64,000 bases of DNA, from contig NW_006766892.1 in assembly GCF_000275845.1 (NCBI RefSeq), positions 400,736 through 464,735 of the forward strand, given 5' to 3'. This document shows, in pieces, positions 35,270 to 48,672 of this stretch. Both the position numbers and the translations under genes were made by a program. A model generated the notes under the pieces. It did no database searches, was not told the DNA's origin, and worked only from the letters and a program-made list of their open reading frames with translations. Numbering within the stretch: the first letter of the stretch is position 1; each line of letters begins with the position of its first letter. This DNA is from Dichomitus squalens LYAD-421 SS1. Taxonomy: Eukaryota > Basidiomycota > Agaricomycetes > Polyporales > Polyporaceae.

Positions 35270-36574
35270 GCTAAGCTACTCCGAAGTCTTGCCTTGCAGA
35301 GGAGGCAAGGTTGAGGGATTGGTGGCCGGCTCGTTCAGCTTGGACGACGGAAAGCGGTCCCACTTATCTTCTAACCCGCAGGGTACCAAAAGCTGCCGTC
35401 AATCATACACTTCCCCGCACATGTTATCTGTTGACGGATTGGCAGATGCATCCGGTTCTAAGGACGAGAAGCGCACGTCACCGAAGTTGACCGAATATCT
35501 ACGACCATTGTATGTCACCTATACTTTACTTCGGATTCATGCGAGCCCAGAACAGCGGCACTGTTTCCAATTGAGTGAATCGCGGTGTTTCCGAGCAATA
35601 GCTTGCGCACGCTACCGCTGTAGAGGGCCCCTGGTAACGCCGAATGGGCTAACAAACTGTTTCGAGGATCCACGCTGTCAAGCCTTGTCATTGCGGTGGT
35701 GGTATGGTCTAATGGGACGCACCGCTGAAGACGATACAGCAGATTATTGGACATTGCTCGGATCATCGCAGTTTCGTTCGACATTTTCTAAACCTCAGCG
35801 ATACATATATCCAGTCGTTTTCCAATCTGTGTGGTCCAGAATGCAGCCGAAGAAGATTTCACGAAGATGATGACGGATGACAGAAGATGCTCGTTGTCTA
35901 TACCGACCAACGAAGGGCCCGGGACAGCGACACCGCGGGGAAGTTTGGACTAGACCCGGTGGGTTCTCCTGCAGGAAAACACTGCCTTACGAAGGTTCGA
36001 ACTCCGGCGGATCTTACATTAGCGCCGATGCAACAACCGCATAGGGGTATGGAGTGTGAGATGCAGCGTAAAGAAACTATATAGCCATACAGACCGCGTT
36101 CCTGTGTACTGCCGTGGGTGGTAGCCGTGGTTGTTTTAGCAGTCGCGACCAGGTGTTGGGCAAACCACCGATGCCGATGCAAATTGACTGCCCGGGATGC
36201 ACTGCTGAGGAGGCGGGCATAGTACTCTGGAGCTCGATGCACGACTTGAGCAATAGCTGGGTAAGAGCCGCGGAGACGTAGCATCAACCGCCGGAGCTGC
36301 ATGCGAAGCAGCTCAGCCATGAGAAAAATGAGCATATACACTGTATATTGCGGTATTTATAAGACTCGCAAGTGAAGTACTCAATTCAAAGTACTAACCT
36401 TAAAACGCAAAACCATCTCGGCTAGAGTCCTGGAATACGTATTCGCACAGAAAATGATATAATGCGTAGTAATGGATACAGCAAGGTCGGTCTTCACTAC
36501 ACCTTTTTCCCTCATTTCCCTTCTTCTATATGCCCCGCAAGCGGATATCACCCATGGTATGTTCGCGCCCCATA
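35270..36574. other. Duplicated but unresolved sequence
   Basis: Counterpart of 41168-43019 in the right copy. Minus-strand frames exist (for example 35898-36341), but the two copies do not preserve a shared frame, arguing for non-coding or decayed sequence. The last ~150 bp before 36574 are nearly identical between copies and are the 3' flank of the P5CDH terminal exon. Confidence 0.45.
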
Positions 36575-36838
<264 letters not shown>

Positions 36839-36867
36839 TCAGTTCCAGAATCGATGATAGGGTACGT

Positions 36868-36878
36868 GCATCCAGTCC
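36868..36878. other. Duplication junction with ~11-bp filler
   Basis: Left of 36868 the sequence matches the P5CDH intron around 43305-43313; right of 36878 it matches the block start at 29842. The 11 bases between (CATCCAGTCCA) fit neither flank, consistent with end-joining or an unequal exchange with filler. Confidence 0.8.
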
Positions 36879-36894
36879 ACAGCCCGTGCTGGCA

Positions 36895-38377
36895 CTATCG
36901 TCCTCGGATAGCGTTCATCACGTCTCTGAACATGTCCCTCAATCGTACAGGGCCTCCACCCGGACCGCCCGCCCCTCCTCCACCTACCTCTTCCTCATCT
37001 CCACTGAACCCAGGTCTTCTATTCGTCCTCCCCTTCAAAGCCTGCCGCGCCCTCTCCTCCAGCCCCCTCAAAATATCCTCACCAGCCTCCTGGTACACCC
37101 TCTCCAGCTCCGCGCTGCGCATGTAGTACGCCCTCCGGACCGCATACGGCGCGAGCCCGTTGTACTTCCGCACGAGCGCGTTCACCTCCTCGAGCGCCGT
37201 CTCGTGGTACCCGCGCTCTTTCTCCTCCCACTCCTCGTCGCGCATGGCCGCGACGTCCGCGAGCGTGAGCTTGGGCAGGAGCTCCGCGGGGTGCGTGTGC
37301 GTCAGCGTGCGGAGCGCGCGCCGCGTCCACGACTGCTTGACGACCTCGCGGAACGTGCGCACGGCAGTCTCGAGCTCGCCTTGGACCTCGACCCAGGGCG
37401 GGGCGGCACCCTGGCGCTGGACGATGCGGTTCATGAGGAACTCTTCGCGGCCGATGAACGGGTTCTTGTCTTCCGTGGTGCGCGCGATGGGTGCACCGCG
37501 GCCCTTGATGTTCTTGATGTGCCCCGCCTGGCAGGCTCTCTGTGCATAATCGTCGTTGGCTTCAAACTACTGCGTGGAGCTACGGGATGACGATAGCGCG
37601 CACCTCTATTCGGTCTTCGACCAGGTTGGCCCAGCCCTTGAGCGAGACAGGGTTCGGCCGCCTGAACTGGTCTGCGGCGCTGCCCTTGATACCCAGACGG
37701 TAGTCCAGGGTGGACTCTCTCGCCTGCGACAGCCTCATGCCCTGCTGCAATCGTTTCCGTTTCTCCATCTCCTTCCTCTTGGCCTTGTCGTCCAACGGCA
37801 GAGGCGAAGAGGCAGGCTTGGGCGGAGGGATACTCCCATAGCGGACGCTGGACGTCGCATGAGACGGGACGGTGAACGTCGTATGCCACGGCTGGTGTCC
37901 GGGGATACCAGGCAGTATGGGCTCGCCGGGGACATATGTGCGCACAGGAGCCTCCTCCTGCGTACTCGAGCTTGTTACAGAAGAGTCGCCCCTCGCAACC
38001 TCGTGGGGCGCATCCTGAGTGCGCACCTGCGGTGGAGCCTTCTTCAGCTTATCGTCGGCCGTCCTGATAGGTCCCCCTCGCAGAGGCTTATACTTGTCGA
38101 CGAGCATGCGGAGGACAGCATGCTCCATCGGCTCGTCCCCCGTCCAGTTTTCAAGTTGAGACTCTAGCCTCTGGACGAGAGATGATTCACGGAGGGCTTC
38201 CTCCTCCGCTGCCTCCTCCCGGGCTGCATCTTCGAAGAGCTTGGCACTGGCGGTACGATTCGGTTCAGCAAGTGGTGTAGAAGGGTTCTGCCCGTATCTG
38301 CGTAGTTTTTGACGACATAATAGAGAGCTTGAAGGGTTACGAGGGCGCAGAGAAGACAGACGAGAGACCGAGCTCAT
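36895..38377 (-). CDS. DnaJC28-domain (DUF1992) protein, right copy
   Basis: Exons 38377-37604 and 37539-36895 have exactly the lengths of the left copy (774 and 645 bp) and encode 472 residues with the same mitochondrial-type N-terminus and DnaJC28 domain (GHIKNIKGRGAPI, KNPFIGREEFLMNRIVQRQG, APPWVEVQGELE). Substitutions cluster in the first ~90 residues (for example RNPSSSLLCRQKLRRYGQNP); the domain is nearly unchanged (GHF to GHI, RARQ to RACQ). Intact frames with conservative differences suggest both copies may be expressed. The upstream flank differs from the left copy because the BTB gene next to it is deleted, so regulation may differ. Confidence 0.88.
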
Positions 38378-38455
38378 GCAAGTCCGCAGGTGAGTTCCGG
38401 TCTCCACACAGGCGCCCAATAGGGGCGGATGATCAATATTCAATGATAAGTAAGG

Positions 38456-38582
38456 GAAGGAACACCACTTGCTCCGTTTCCTTGCCTATGCGCAGGGTTC
38501 GGATCAGTCGATCCAATGCGCCCTTGGGACACTGACGAATTGGTCGGACGATGTCGAAGCGGCTGCGGTAGCAAAGGCTCCG
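38456..38582 (+). pseudogene. 3' stump of the BTB gene
   Basis: Matches the end of the double-BTB gene (left copy ~33335-33460). The reading frame is still recognisable as LRFLAYAQGSDQSIQCALGT, then WSDDVEAAAVAKAP. Everything upstream of the last ~42 codons is gone and the natural stop region is displaced by the element beginning at 38585. Confidence 0.85.
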
Positions 38583-38584
38583 TA

Positions 38585-39247
38585 CTATCGCGACCCCAGT
38601 GTTCGGACGACAAGGCGCCCACCGCTTGATTCCTTTGATCTATGTACCTTCCTATCCTCCGATAACATTCATTTTCTGCATGCCGAAGATGAGATAAATT
38701 GGAGAAGAAATGAGTGTCAGAGAGGGGGATATACAGGGCTGACCCCAGTTTTCGGACGATTCTCCGCGCAGAAGGTCACGAATCGTCACGCTTGCCGAGC
38801 CCTGCCGGCCTTCGGGAATGTCCGTCCTCCAGCTTGATGAGCCTTAGCCGAGCAGCCTAACCAGGTCGGAGAGTGAAGATGTGGCTGCACTGTCACCCCC
38901 TCGAGTGCCAAGTCTTGTTTCTCCCGTTTGTGCACCAGTGAAGGCTTCGGAGAATCGAGCCCTGGGTATCATGGGTGTGTATGAGTACGTCTGAGAAACA
39001 TGAAAGGAAGCGCCCGAGGAGGAGCTCGGAGCGAGACTCATCAAGTTTGAATAGGGATGAGTTGCACCACTTCCTCCTGCAAGATCGCCGCAGTGACTCT
39101 GTGAATAAATTTGGTTCTTTTTTCTGCTTGTTTGGAATGAAATCGCGCACTTACTTTCCAGCTTGCAGCTTTATCGGGTGGGATATGAGGGAGACATGGT
39201 CCTTTGTCCGAACACTAGGATCTGTCCGAACACTGGGGTCGCGATAG
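38585..39247. mobile_element. Non-autonomous TIR element, 663 bp, TA-flanked
   Basis: The two ends are perfect 24-bp inverted repeats (38585-38608 and 39224-39247), beginning CTATCGCGACCCCAGTGTTC and ending CGGAC. TA dinucleotides flank both sides (38583-38584, 39248-39249), consistent with the TA target duplication of Tc1/mariner-like elements. Subterminal relatives of the motif occur at ~38741 (GACCCCAGTTTTCGGACGA) and ~39205 (GTCCGAACACTAGGATC). The left copy of the duplicated block lacks it: there GCAAAGGCTTCG runs straight into TGGTGATAG. No transposase is encoded. Confidence 0.93.
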
Positions 39248-39484
39248 TAGTGGTGATAGCAGGGCTCACACGGCGTGCACATGTGAGGGCACGGTCCTGT
39301 TGTGATGCTAACGACGTCTTTGAGGGTCGATGTCGGCGAGACAGCTGTTGTGAATGAGGTCATTCAGCTGATACAAAGTAGGATTTACACAAAGTAATAC
39401 AGGTACAGCTCCGTCAAAAAAAGAAAACGAGAGGCACTGAAGTGTGATCCCAAACCTGCCAAGCAACATGCTAACCCGCGGAAC

Positions 39485-41167
39485 CTATTCCCACTCTTCA
39501 CCACGCGTGTCACCATCATCCCCTGGGAACGACATATGGGCTCCCAGAGAGCCGATGAACCCGTGGATGTCTGCCGACGTGCTTTGAGGCTGGAACTCGA
39601 GTTCTCCTACTGATGCCATATTGGAAGACGGTTGGTTCGTATTTCTAACTCTCTGCAGGTTGATGAGGAACCTTGAGGTCACGATAGAGATCAAACTGTG
39701 GAGGATTCGAATAGAACTACTTAGTTTCCAGTTACACGATCGCTCAGAGAGGCGGCACGCACGGTTCCTCAAACAGGGGTATGACGCTCGTTACGTTGAA
39801 TGCATCGCTAGTAAGCTGCCTGATGTCAGAGCAAGAGACTGCGTCATCCCCTGAGCCCAGCTCACCGAAGTCAGAGTAAACGTGACGTGCAAGATATTAA
39901 AGACAACCAGGGTCCTGTCGTTGGATTATTGATGTCGCCGGAGAATCGCGGACGAGTCCTCTCACTCACAAGAAGTACGAGGTTCCTGTTGCACCAGTAC
40001 AAGAATCGCATATGAGTGCCGGAGTCATGTCGTGTTTGATCGGACTACGCACCATCGCGGAGAAGAGTGCCTGAAAAAGTCTGTATACCAGCTGTATCGC
40101 TAAGCCGGGACATCCTAACGATCTCATGCGTGCGGTACCACGTAACGCATAGCACCAATATGTCGGCTCCGATGAGACAGAATCGTGACAACTCAGTCAC
40201 TGCAAATGCAAGGCATTAGGACGAGCGCCTCAGAAAGCCCGGTTGAACTTCCAAACCTACATCTGGATGTTTGACGTCAGGTCAATACTTTTGAAGGCGG
40301 AAGTGAGAGCGCACTTACCTCAACGCCGTGCTTTCAGATAGCGTGCTAATGACACCAAAACCTTCCACCGGGTCATTCACGTAGATGATGAAATGTAGAT
40401 TGGCCTACGGACAGAATCTCAGCCACAGGCTCAATCATTCACAGCATATGATCCGTGAGGTACTCACTACCATGTTCACGACCAGAGGCACAGAGGAGAG
40501 GGCAAAAACAACCGCTGAAATCACCCATTGGTACTGTCCCGCGTACAAGGCATACGTTCTGAGTGCTGAGAATGCTGCACGATGGATATCCTTCTCAGAC
40601 CTTGCTCTTCCGCAGATATCTATCCAAGTAACGTACTAGCCCAAGGAAGGTACTGCAAAGCCAAGAGCACGTTGTAAGCAACATCCTGTGCAATTGCGCT
40701 GAAGGCGCGTCAGGATTCGATCACTCTTCATTTTGATTAGAAAGGCTATACTTCTGCAAGAGCACTTGAGCGTCGCACTGATTGAGGCGGTGAGGGGTAG
40801 CATACCTGGAATCCCCAGGAACGTGGAACCCAGCCTAGGATCTGTACCGAAAGCGGGATGGTTCTATTGAGTAGGAACAGTATGGTAGCCCCGTTGACTC
40901 GGCGTGGCATCCAGAAAAGCGTAATTTCGCCGTCGGAAGTCAAGAGGTAATCGTACACAAATAAAGCTAGAGTGTATGCGGGCCCGCTGGTTAAAAATTT
41001 CGCGCTACAGACGGGATCGAACGAAACTCACTCAGAGCGGCAATGGCGCAATAATTGTAAACGTCGTTCGCACTGGGCAATGAGATCAGATTCTATATAC
41101 GTGCGTCCAGAGCTCAGACATACCTCGCATCAGCTATGATGGCCTGGACGTCTGAGGCGTCCGACAT
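39485..41167 (-). CDS. DUF6533-family membrane protein, right copy
   Basis: Same layout as the left paralogue: ATG at 41167 (SDASDVQAIIADAR), exon LFVYDYLLTSDGEITLFWM with ILFLLNRTIPLSVQILGWV, a helix exon with SALRTYALYAGQYQ and AVVFALSSVPLVVNMV, and a last exon with RFLINLQRVRNTNQ, extended to GDTRGEEWE before TAG at 39485 (longer than the left copy). Early exons between 41100 and 40970 are harder to trace. Conservation of hydrophobic segments despite many silent-looking changes suggests selection on protein in at least one copy. Confidence 0.6.
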
Positions 41168-43019
41168 GCTGAGCTACTCCGAAGTCTTGCTTTGCAGAGG
41201 AGGAAAGATTGGGGGATTGGGTGGCTGGATCGTTCAGCTAGGACGATAGATAGAAATCTTTTAACCTGGCACACGGCACCGAGAGCTGCCGGCAATTGTA
41301 GGCTTCCTCGCATTTTCCAATTGTTGACAATACTAGCTGATGCATGCAGTCCCGGGGGCATTTAGTACATGTCATGACCGAGGATCAGAGTTGCGTCAAC
41401 TTGGCTTCCATACGTGCGGACCTAAAATAGTGACAATGTGGTGTTGGCGCCTGGTAGTATCCGAGGTTTATAACGAGCAGTACATCTGACACTTTCGGTA
41501 TACTGTGTTGCTGATCCTGTTTTGGTTAGAGTGGATCGCCGTAGTTCCGAGCACAATAGCTTGTGCATGCTGCGGCTACTGAGAGCCTCCAGCAGCGCGG
41601 TTGGCTTATTTGCAGACCGTTCCGAGGTTTCTGTTTCATGGAGCATTTGCTTCCGTTGACAAGAGAATTGAAGGGGGAAGCCTGATCATCGCGGTGTTTG
41701 TAGGCTCGAATGGGACACATAACTACAGCTTGTTGATAGAGCTTTTCTTGGATCTCCGCAGTCCCGTTGGACACAATCGGAACCTCAGCGATACGAGTAT
41801 ACAGTGGTCTGACCGGGCCCGGCGGTCACGCGGATCGTGGCCCATCGAGAACGTGGACCGCTGCTGGAGGCGAGGCGCGATGCTGAAGTCTAGCGGAGGC
41901 GGTCTGTGTTTCTTCTCCCTCTTGCCACCGTGCCACTGGGTGGTCGGCGACTCGTTGATGAACAGCATGTTCTCAGAGCTGGGCCATCCATGTAGCCGGA
42001 GAAGATTTCACGAAGGTGATGACGGATGGCAGGAACATGCTCGTTGCTTAGACCAACCAATGAAGAGCCCGGGACGGCGACACGATAGGTAAGGTTGGAT
42101 TGGACCCGATGCGTTCTCTTCCATGAAGACACCGCCGTACGAAGGCCTTCCAGCAATTTCAACCGTGTTTCGAACCTAAACCCGGCTGGTGTTCCATCAG
42201 CGCCGATACAACGGCCGCAGGAGTGTAACGCAGAGCCTGCAGAGACAAGTAGGCTAAGAGCCATACCGCTGAAGAAATTGACCTTAACGGATCCTGGGCA
42301 GCTAGGGCAACGAACGCGGTGGGGAGGAGTGAGGCATGACGAGTACAATGTGGAGATAGCAAGCCGTGGAACAGCCGCTTAACGCGCTGGCGGTTCATTG
42401 AGGTCTTCGGAGTAGGGGCGTTTCGAAGGCGTATGCTCAGGCCGAGATATCGCAGCGACTTGGAGGGTGCTCGGAGACTGCAAGTGGTCTGGTGCACAAG
42501 TGTTCTGGGCACCAAGCGCTTCCTTGATGTGCGAGTCGAGGTGGGGGCATATTGTGACGCCTTCGAGGCGCAACGCCCTCCTATGTATGGCGGCGGGCAA
42601 TAGCCGTGGTATTTGCAGCAACAGAATTCAGGTCCTAGACATTCCAATGTCAACACAAATACGCTTCTCGGGATACGCCTGCATTGCGGAATAATTATTC
42701 CGCGGCCGAGGTGGAGGGCGTAGTACTCTGAACCTCAATGCTCGGTTCGAGGGCCAGTGAAGCGTACGGAGGAAGGTAGTAGCGGCAGGTGCCCTGGTTA
42801 TCACGAAGTTGGTGAGGCCCGCAAGTGAAATAATAAAACAAAGCACCGACCTCAAAACGCACATTCTTCCCATCCTAGGATACATACTTGCACAGAAAAT
42901 GATATAATGCGTAGTAATCGATACAGCAAGGTCGGTCTTCACTACACCTTTTTCCCTCATTTCCCTTCTTCTATATGCCCCGCAAGCGGATATCACCCAT
43001 GGTATGTTCGCGCCCCATA
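41168..43019. other. Duplicated but unresolved sequence
   Basis: Counterpart of 35270-36574, with additional sequence around 42370-42720 that I cannot align to the left copy. Minus-strand frames (41890-42348, 42159-42656) are not shared with the left copy. No gene assigned. Confidence 0.4.
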
Positions 43020-45131
<2,112 letters not shown>

Positions 45132-45568
45132 GAGGGAGATGGTGGATGAAGCGAGATCAAACGGTATTCACTCACGCCAGATAATCCTGGACGGAGCTTG
45201 CGATCGAGAGCGAGAGCCTCGACGAGTCGTCGCTCGACTCATCGGCAAAGAGAGCTTCCAACCGATTAGATTAGATCAGATCAGAGTATACGGCCACAAC
45301 CGGCACCTTCCCTCGGGCTGGCCGAGTAGGGATATGTATATGGCACACAGATGTCCCATGTTCCAGCTACCACTCTCCCAGACATGTAGCCATATGGCTG
45401 GTAACGTAAGATCGAGTCAATGAGAACCCTCGAGCTGAAACTCCACCTAATATGAAGCAATTCCATCCCAATCTGGAGGGCTATTCCAAGGGGTATCACC
45501 AAATCAGCGTCCGGCGGGAACTCGAAGCAGTTCATGTCCGTCCCCCTCAGCCTCCGCGCCCATATCCC
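45132..45568. promoter_or_regulatory. P5CDH upstream region
   Basis: Gap between the P5CDH start and the 3' end of the BTB gene on the same strand. It should contain the P5CDH promoter. A repeated GATTAGATTAGATCAGATCAG-like tract lies at ~45260-45285. Confidence 0.35.
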
Positions 45569-46414
45569 TCACAAGGCAACCGGCAGTGCGTCAATGTCCC
45601 GCCGCAGCTGGTCGAAGAACCACGACGAAGCAAGAATGCACCCGGCGCACCGCTCGCAGCCCCCCGCCTGGGCAGCCTGTTGCAGGAAGCCAAGAGAGCA
45701 GATGGTCTCCGCCGTCGGCCGCAGTCGCAGCTCCTCCCGTGCTCGCTCCTTCCACTCCACCCACCACAGCGGCGGCTCGTGCATCCTGTCGCGTCGCCCG
45801 TTACATTGCATGCACTTGATCTCATCCGGAAGGCTGAGGAGGGCGATCGCGTCCCGCGCATGGCGCTCGTGGAGGAGGAAGAGGCGGTGATACGCATAGG
45901 CAGTCATGCTCTTCAGATCCTCGTGTAAGGGAAGGCCATGGAGGCCTGTAGATAGTGTCGCTTTCGCGGCGACCGCGGCCTCCTCGTCCAGCTCGAAGCG
46001 GCTCGCGATCGCATAGACGCGCAAAGGGTACATCTTCAGGAACACGGGGTCGACAAGCCGCCTTCGCAGCCCGTCGATTGCGACGGCTAGATCGTATTTC
46101 CGCGCTGCATCGAGTGCGGGCGCCAGCTCGTCGAGCGTGTTCACAATTGGGTCGGGTGTGGGATAAATGTAGGCGAGTAGGATCTCCAGGACCGCCGCGC
46201 TCTCGGTGAAGGGGACGACAGGAAGGGCTTCGTTGCCTGTGTTCGGAGGTTGTGGCAGTGACAGCATGGCTTCGAAAAAGGGCGATCCGGCTGACAAGAC
46301 GCAACGGTGGATGTGAAAGTCGACCGTCTTCTGGCGACCGTGATACTCTCCATGCGATGAGCCTGAGCGCAGAGTAAGGTCGGCATCACGAAAGTGGAAG
46401 AGGCAGGAGGACAT
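45569..46414 (-). CDS. BTB/POZ domain protein
   Basis: Intronless gene of about 281 residues. The BTB fold starts at once: FRDADLTLRSGSS, VDFHIHRCVLSAGSPFFEAM, VLEILLAYIYPTPDPIV. The helical linker LDAARKYDLAVAIDGLRRRL and a C-terminal part with CMQCNGRRDRMHEPPLWW and CERCAGCILASSWFFDQLR follow; the paired Cys suggest a small metal site. This domain plan is the common single-BTB form in mushroom genomes. It is related to, but much shorter than, the double-BTB protein at 31744, and is not part of the duplication. Start could also be the Met at 46450. Confidence 0.85.
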   Translation of the reverse strand: MSSCLFHFRDADLTLRSGSSHGEYHGRQKTVDFHIHRCVLSAGSPFFEAMLSLPQPPNTGNEALPVVPFTESAAVLEILLAYIYPTPDPIVNTLDELAPALDAARKYDLAVAIDGLRRRLVDPVFLKMYPLRVYAIASRFELDEEAAVAAKATLSTGLHGLPLHEDLKSMTAYAYHRLFLLHERHARDAIALLSLPDEIKCMQCNGRRDRMHEPPLWWVEWKERAREELRLRPTAETICSLGFLQQAAQAGGCERCAGCILASSWFFDQLRRDIDALPVAL

Positions 46415-46723
46415 GGTGGTAGAGGATTGAGCACGTAGAGGAGTGAGCACGTAAACGTGGATACGGGAGATGAGGGCAGCCTATATATTCAAAGTAATAG
46501 AGGGCGGCGAAGTCGCAGAAGACAGAAGAGGCTGGCTGTGGAGATGGGCTAGAGGCTGACGCTGTGAGGGATCATTGGTTACACCGCACTCTCCGCCCAC
46601 CGGCTATACATGATCAACGCCCCTGGGCGCGAGCGCAGCTAACTGGAACAGCAATACATGAGACGTACAGAGTACAGAGGGCCTACAACGACGCCCAATT
46701 GGAGTCATATGTTGGCCCAAAGC
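46415..46723. other. Intergenic between BTB and cyclophilin genes
   Basis: BTB promoter side and the 3' end of the cyclophilin gene. A TATATATT-like run lies near 46482. Nothing else seen. Confidence 0.4.
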
Positions 46724-48285
46724 TCAGCGCCTGTGTTCGTATCGATTCCTGGAATCCTTGGGTTGCCTATCGCGACTGCCTCTTCTGCGCCTATCTCGCT
46801 CCGGATCGTCATCTCGGCGGCGTGGACGTGGCGACCTCGAGCGGCGCGGGCGCTCTGTTGAACGCTCACGACGGCGCGGACTCGGGCTACGGGTCTTGCG
46901 ATGCCGCCGCTCGCCGTCAGGCACGTCAAAGACCATACCGTAGTCGCTACCTGCACGCGAGGACTGATCTCGGTACCTCCGTGTCTCTTCAAGGTCATCG
47001 CGTCCCCCGAAACCGCCCCTGGCACGTCCTCGCCCACCGCGAGCTAGAGGAGGGCCCATCTTCGGGTTGTTTGACCATTGCGAGTTGAATCTCGCGACGG
47101 ATTGTGAGCTAAGAAGCGAGGTCAGTACCTGCACAGGGATGCGTCCAAAGCACCCACAAATCAACCCAGATTCGGCGGTCATCAACCAACACATTTTGCA
47201 TTTTGAAGTATGCCTGCGGACAGATACATAGTTGGCATCTGCTCTTCGCTAGGGCTGTACTATGGATACAACACACCTGTTCCGCATCTTCACGCTTGTC
47301 AAACTCGATGAATGCGTACTGGAGCGAATCTCCGGTCTTCTTGTCCCGGATGACTTGACAGCTCATGATCTTGCCGAAACGCGAGAAGATGAGCTCCAAG
47401 TCCTCATCTCCTGTCACCGGATTCAATTTACAGACGAACAACACGTTCTCTGGCGGGCGGACGTTAGCGAAGGGTAGGTCTCCCACCATCTCCAGCGTCA
47501 AGGCCGATGCCTGTGCTGCTTTTTTGCGCCGAATCTCTTCCGCCTCGTCTTCGGGCATAGTTTCTAACGGGTCCTCGTCTTCTGCAATGCGCGTGGAGTT
47601 GTCTGGCGGCTTCACGGGCGGGGAATCTGGGATTACTAGACCAGGGGGGTCCTCGAAAGGATCCTCTGCACGATGCACATGGGTATATGCGCTCAAAGGA
47701 CCGGAGGGCAACTCACCGAGGATTTCGACATGCCGTATCCTGACATCCTTCAGAGGTCTCCCATCCTGATCCACAAACACATCATTGAGCTTGTCCAAGG
47801 TCTCGAAACCCTCGACTACGTGCCCAAAGACTGCATGCTTTCCGTCCAGATACTCGATGTTGTCGCCAATTGTTATGAAGAATTGGCTTCCGCAGCCGCC
47901 CTTGTGTTCGTCACCAACAGCTGGGGCTACGGCCATAGACACTGTGCCGCGTTGCCGATGCTTGAGGCGAGGGACGAACTCGGGCGTAAAGTAACGCGGG
48001 GTGGAAGGGCCGCCTTGCGAGGCTATCAAAGACCAGATGGACTCGCCTCCAGTGCCTGTAGCTGTGGGATCACCGACCTGAGCCAGAAAATCCTTCGAGA
48101 CTACGGATAGACTCAGTACGCTGCTCGCACACGTAGGGCAAGGCAAACTCACCGTTGAAGAACGCGTTCAAGTTGTAGTAGTACACTTTACATAGCTTCA
48201 GAAAGTTCTCGCAGGTTTTTGGACATGCATCCGTCTCGAGATCTATGACTATGTCGCCCAGAGAAGTCTCAAAGAGGACGGACAT
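46724..48285 (-). CDS. RRM-containing cyclophilin (PPIL4/Cyp6 type)
   Basis: Peptidyl-prolyl cis-trans isomerase with an RNA-recognition motif, a nuclear cyclophilin subclass linked to mRNA processing. The domain order is diagnostic: a divergent cyclophilin N-terminus [19 protein letters not shown], with [31 protein letters not shown] and [20 protein letters not shown]. An acidic linker ending [20 protein letters not shown] follows, then an RRM with RNP2 [10 protein letters not shown] and RNP1 [15 protein letters not shown]. The tail is Arg/Ser/Asp-rich ([20 protein letters not shown]) and ends HRR at 46724, an RS-like domain suggesting spliceosome association. The first intron follows LNAFFN. 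As usual for PPIL4, several classic cyclophilin active-site residues differ, so catalysis may be weak. Confidence 0.92.
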
Positions 48286-48672
48286 CGTGGTCGGTGGCAG
48301 AGGCGCATAAGCGCTCCTGAACATGGCACAATCTCACGACGACACCAGAGCCGGTTTCGCTGTCAAGGCACCTCCCTCAATCGCACACTCAGTCCATACT
48401 CATCGACTGTAGGCAGCACAGAGTTGTACCGTCCTCGGATGACAGTCTGCTTAGCCAGAGTCCGACATGAGCTATCACCTCCCGAAACACCCCTCGTTGC
48501 ATGGTCCAACTCCTCAACACAAGGGGCGCCTTGAAGGCCTAGACAAAGGTACTTTCAGGCATTTGTCTATTTCAGAGAGAAAAGCAGCATAACCGCGCTA
48601 TCACCCTCATCGTGCGCGCGTTCAAGAAGTTCATTCCTCTTCGACCACCACCTCTCATTAGTCCACCTCATC
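48286..48672. promoter_or_regulatory. Divergent promoter between cyclophilin and F-box loci
   Basis: 387-bp gap between start codons pointing away from each other. No specific elements recognised. Confidence 0.35.
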
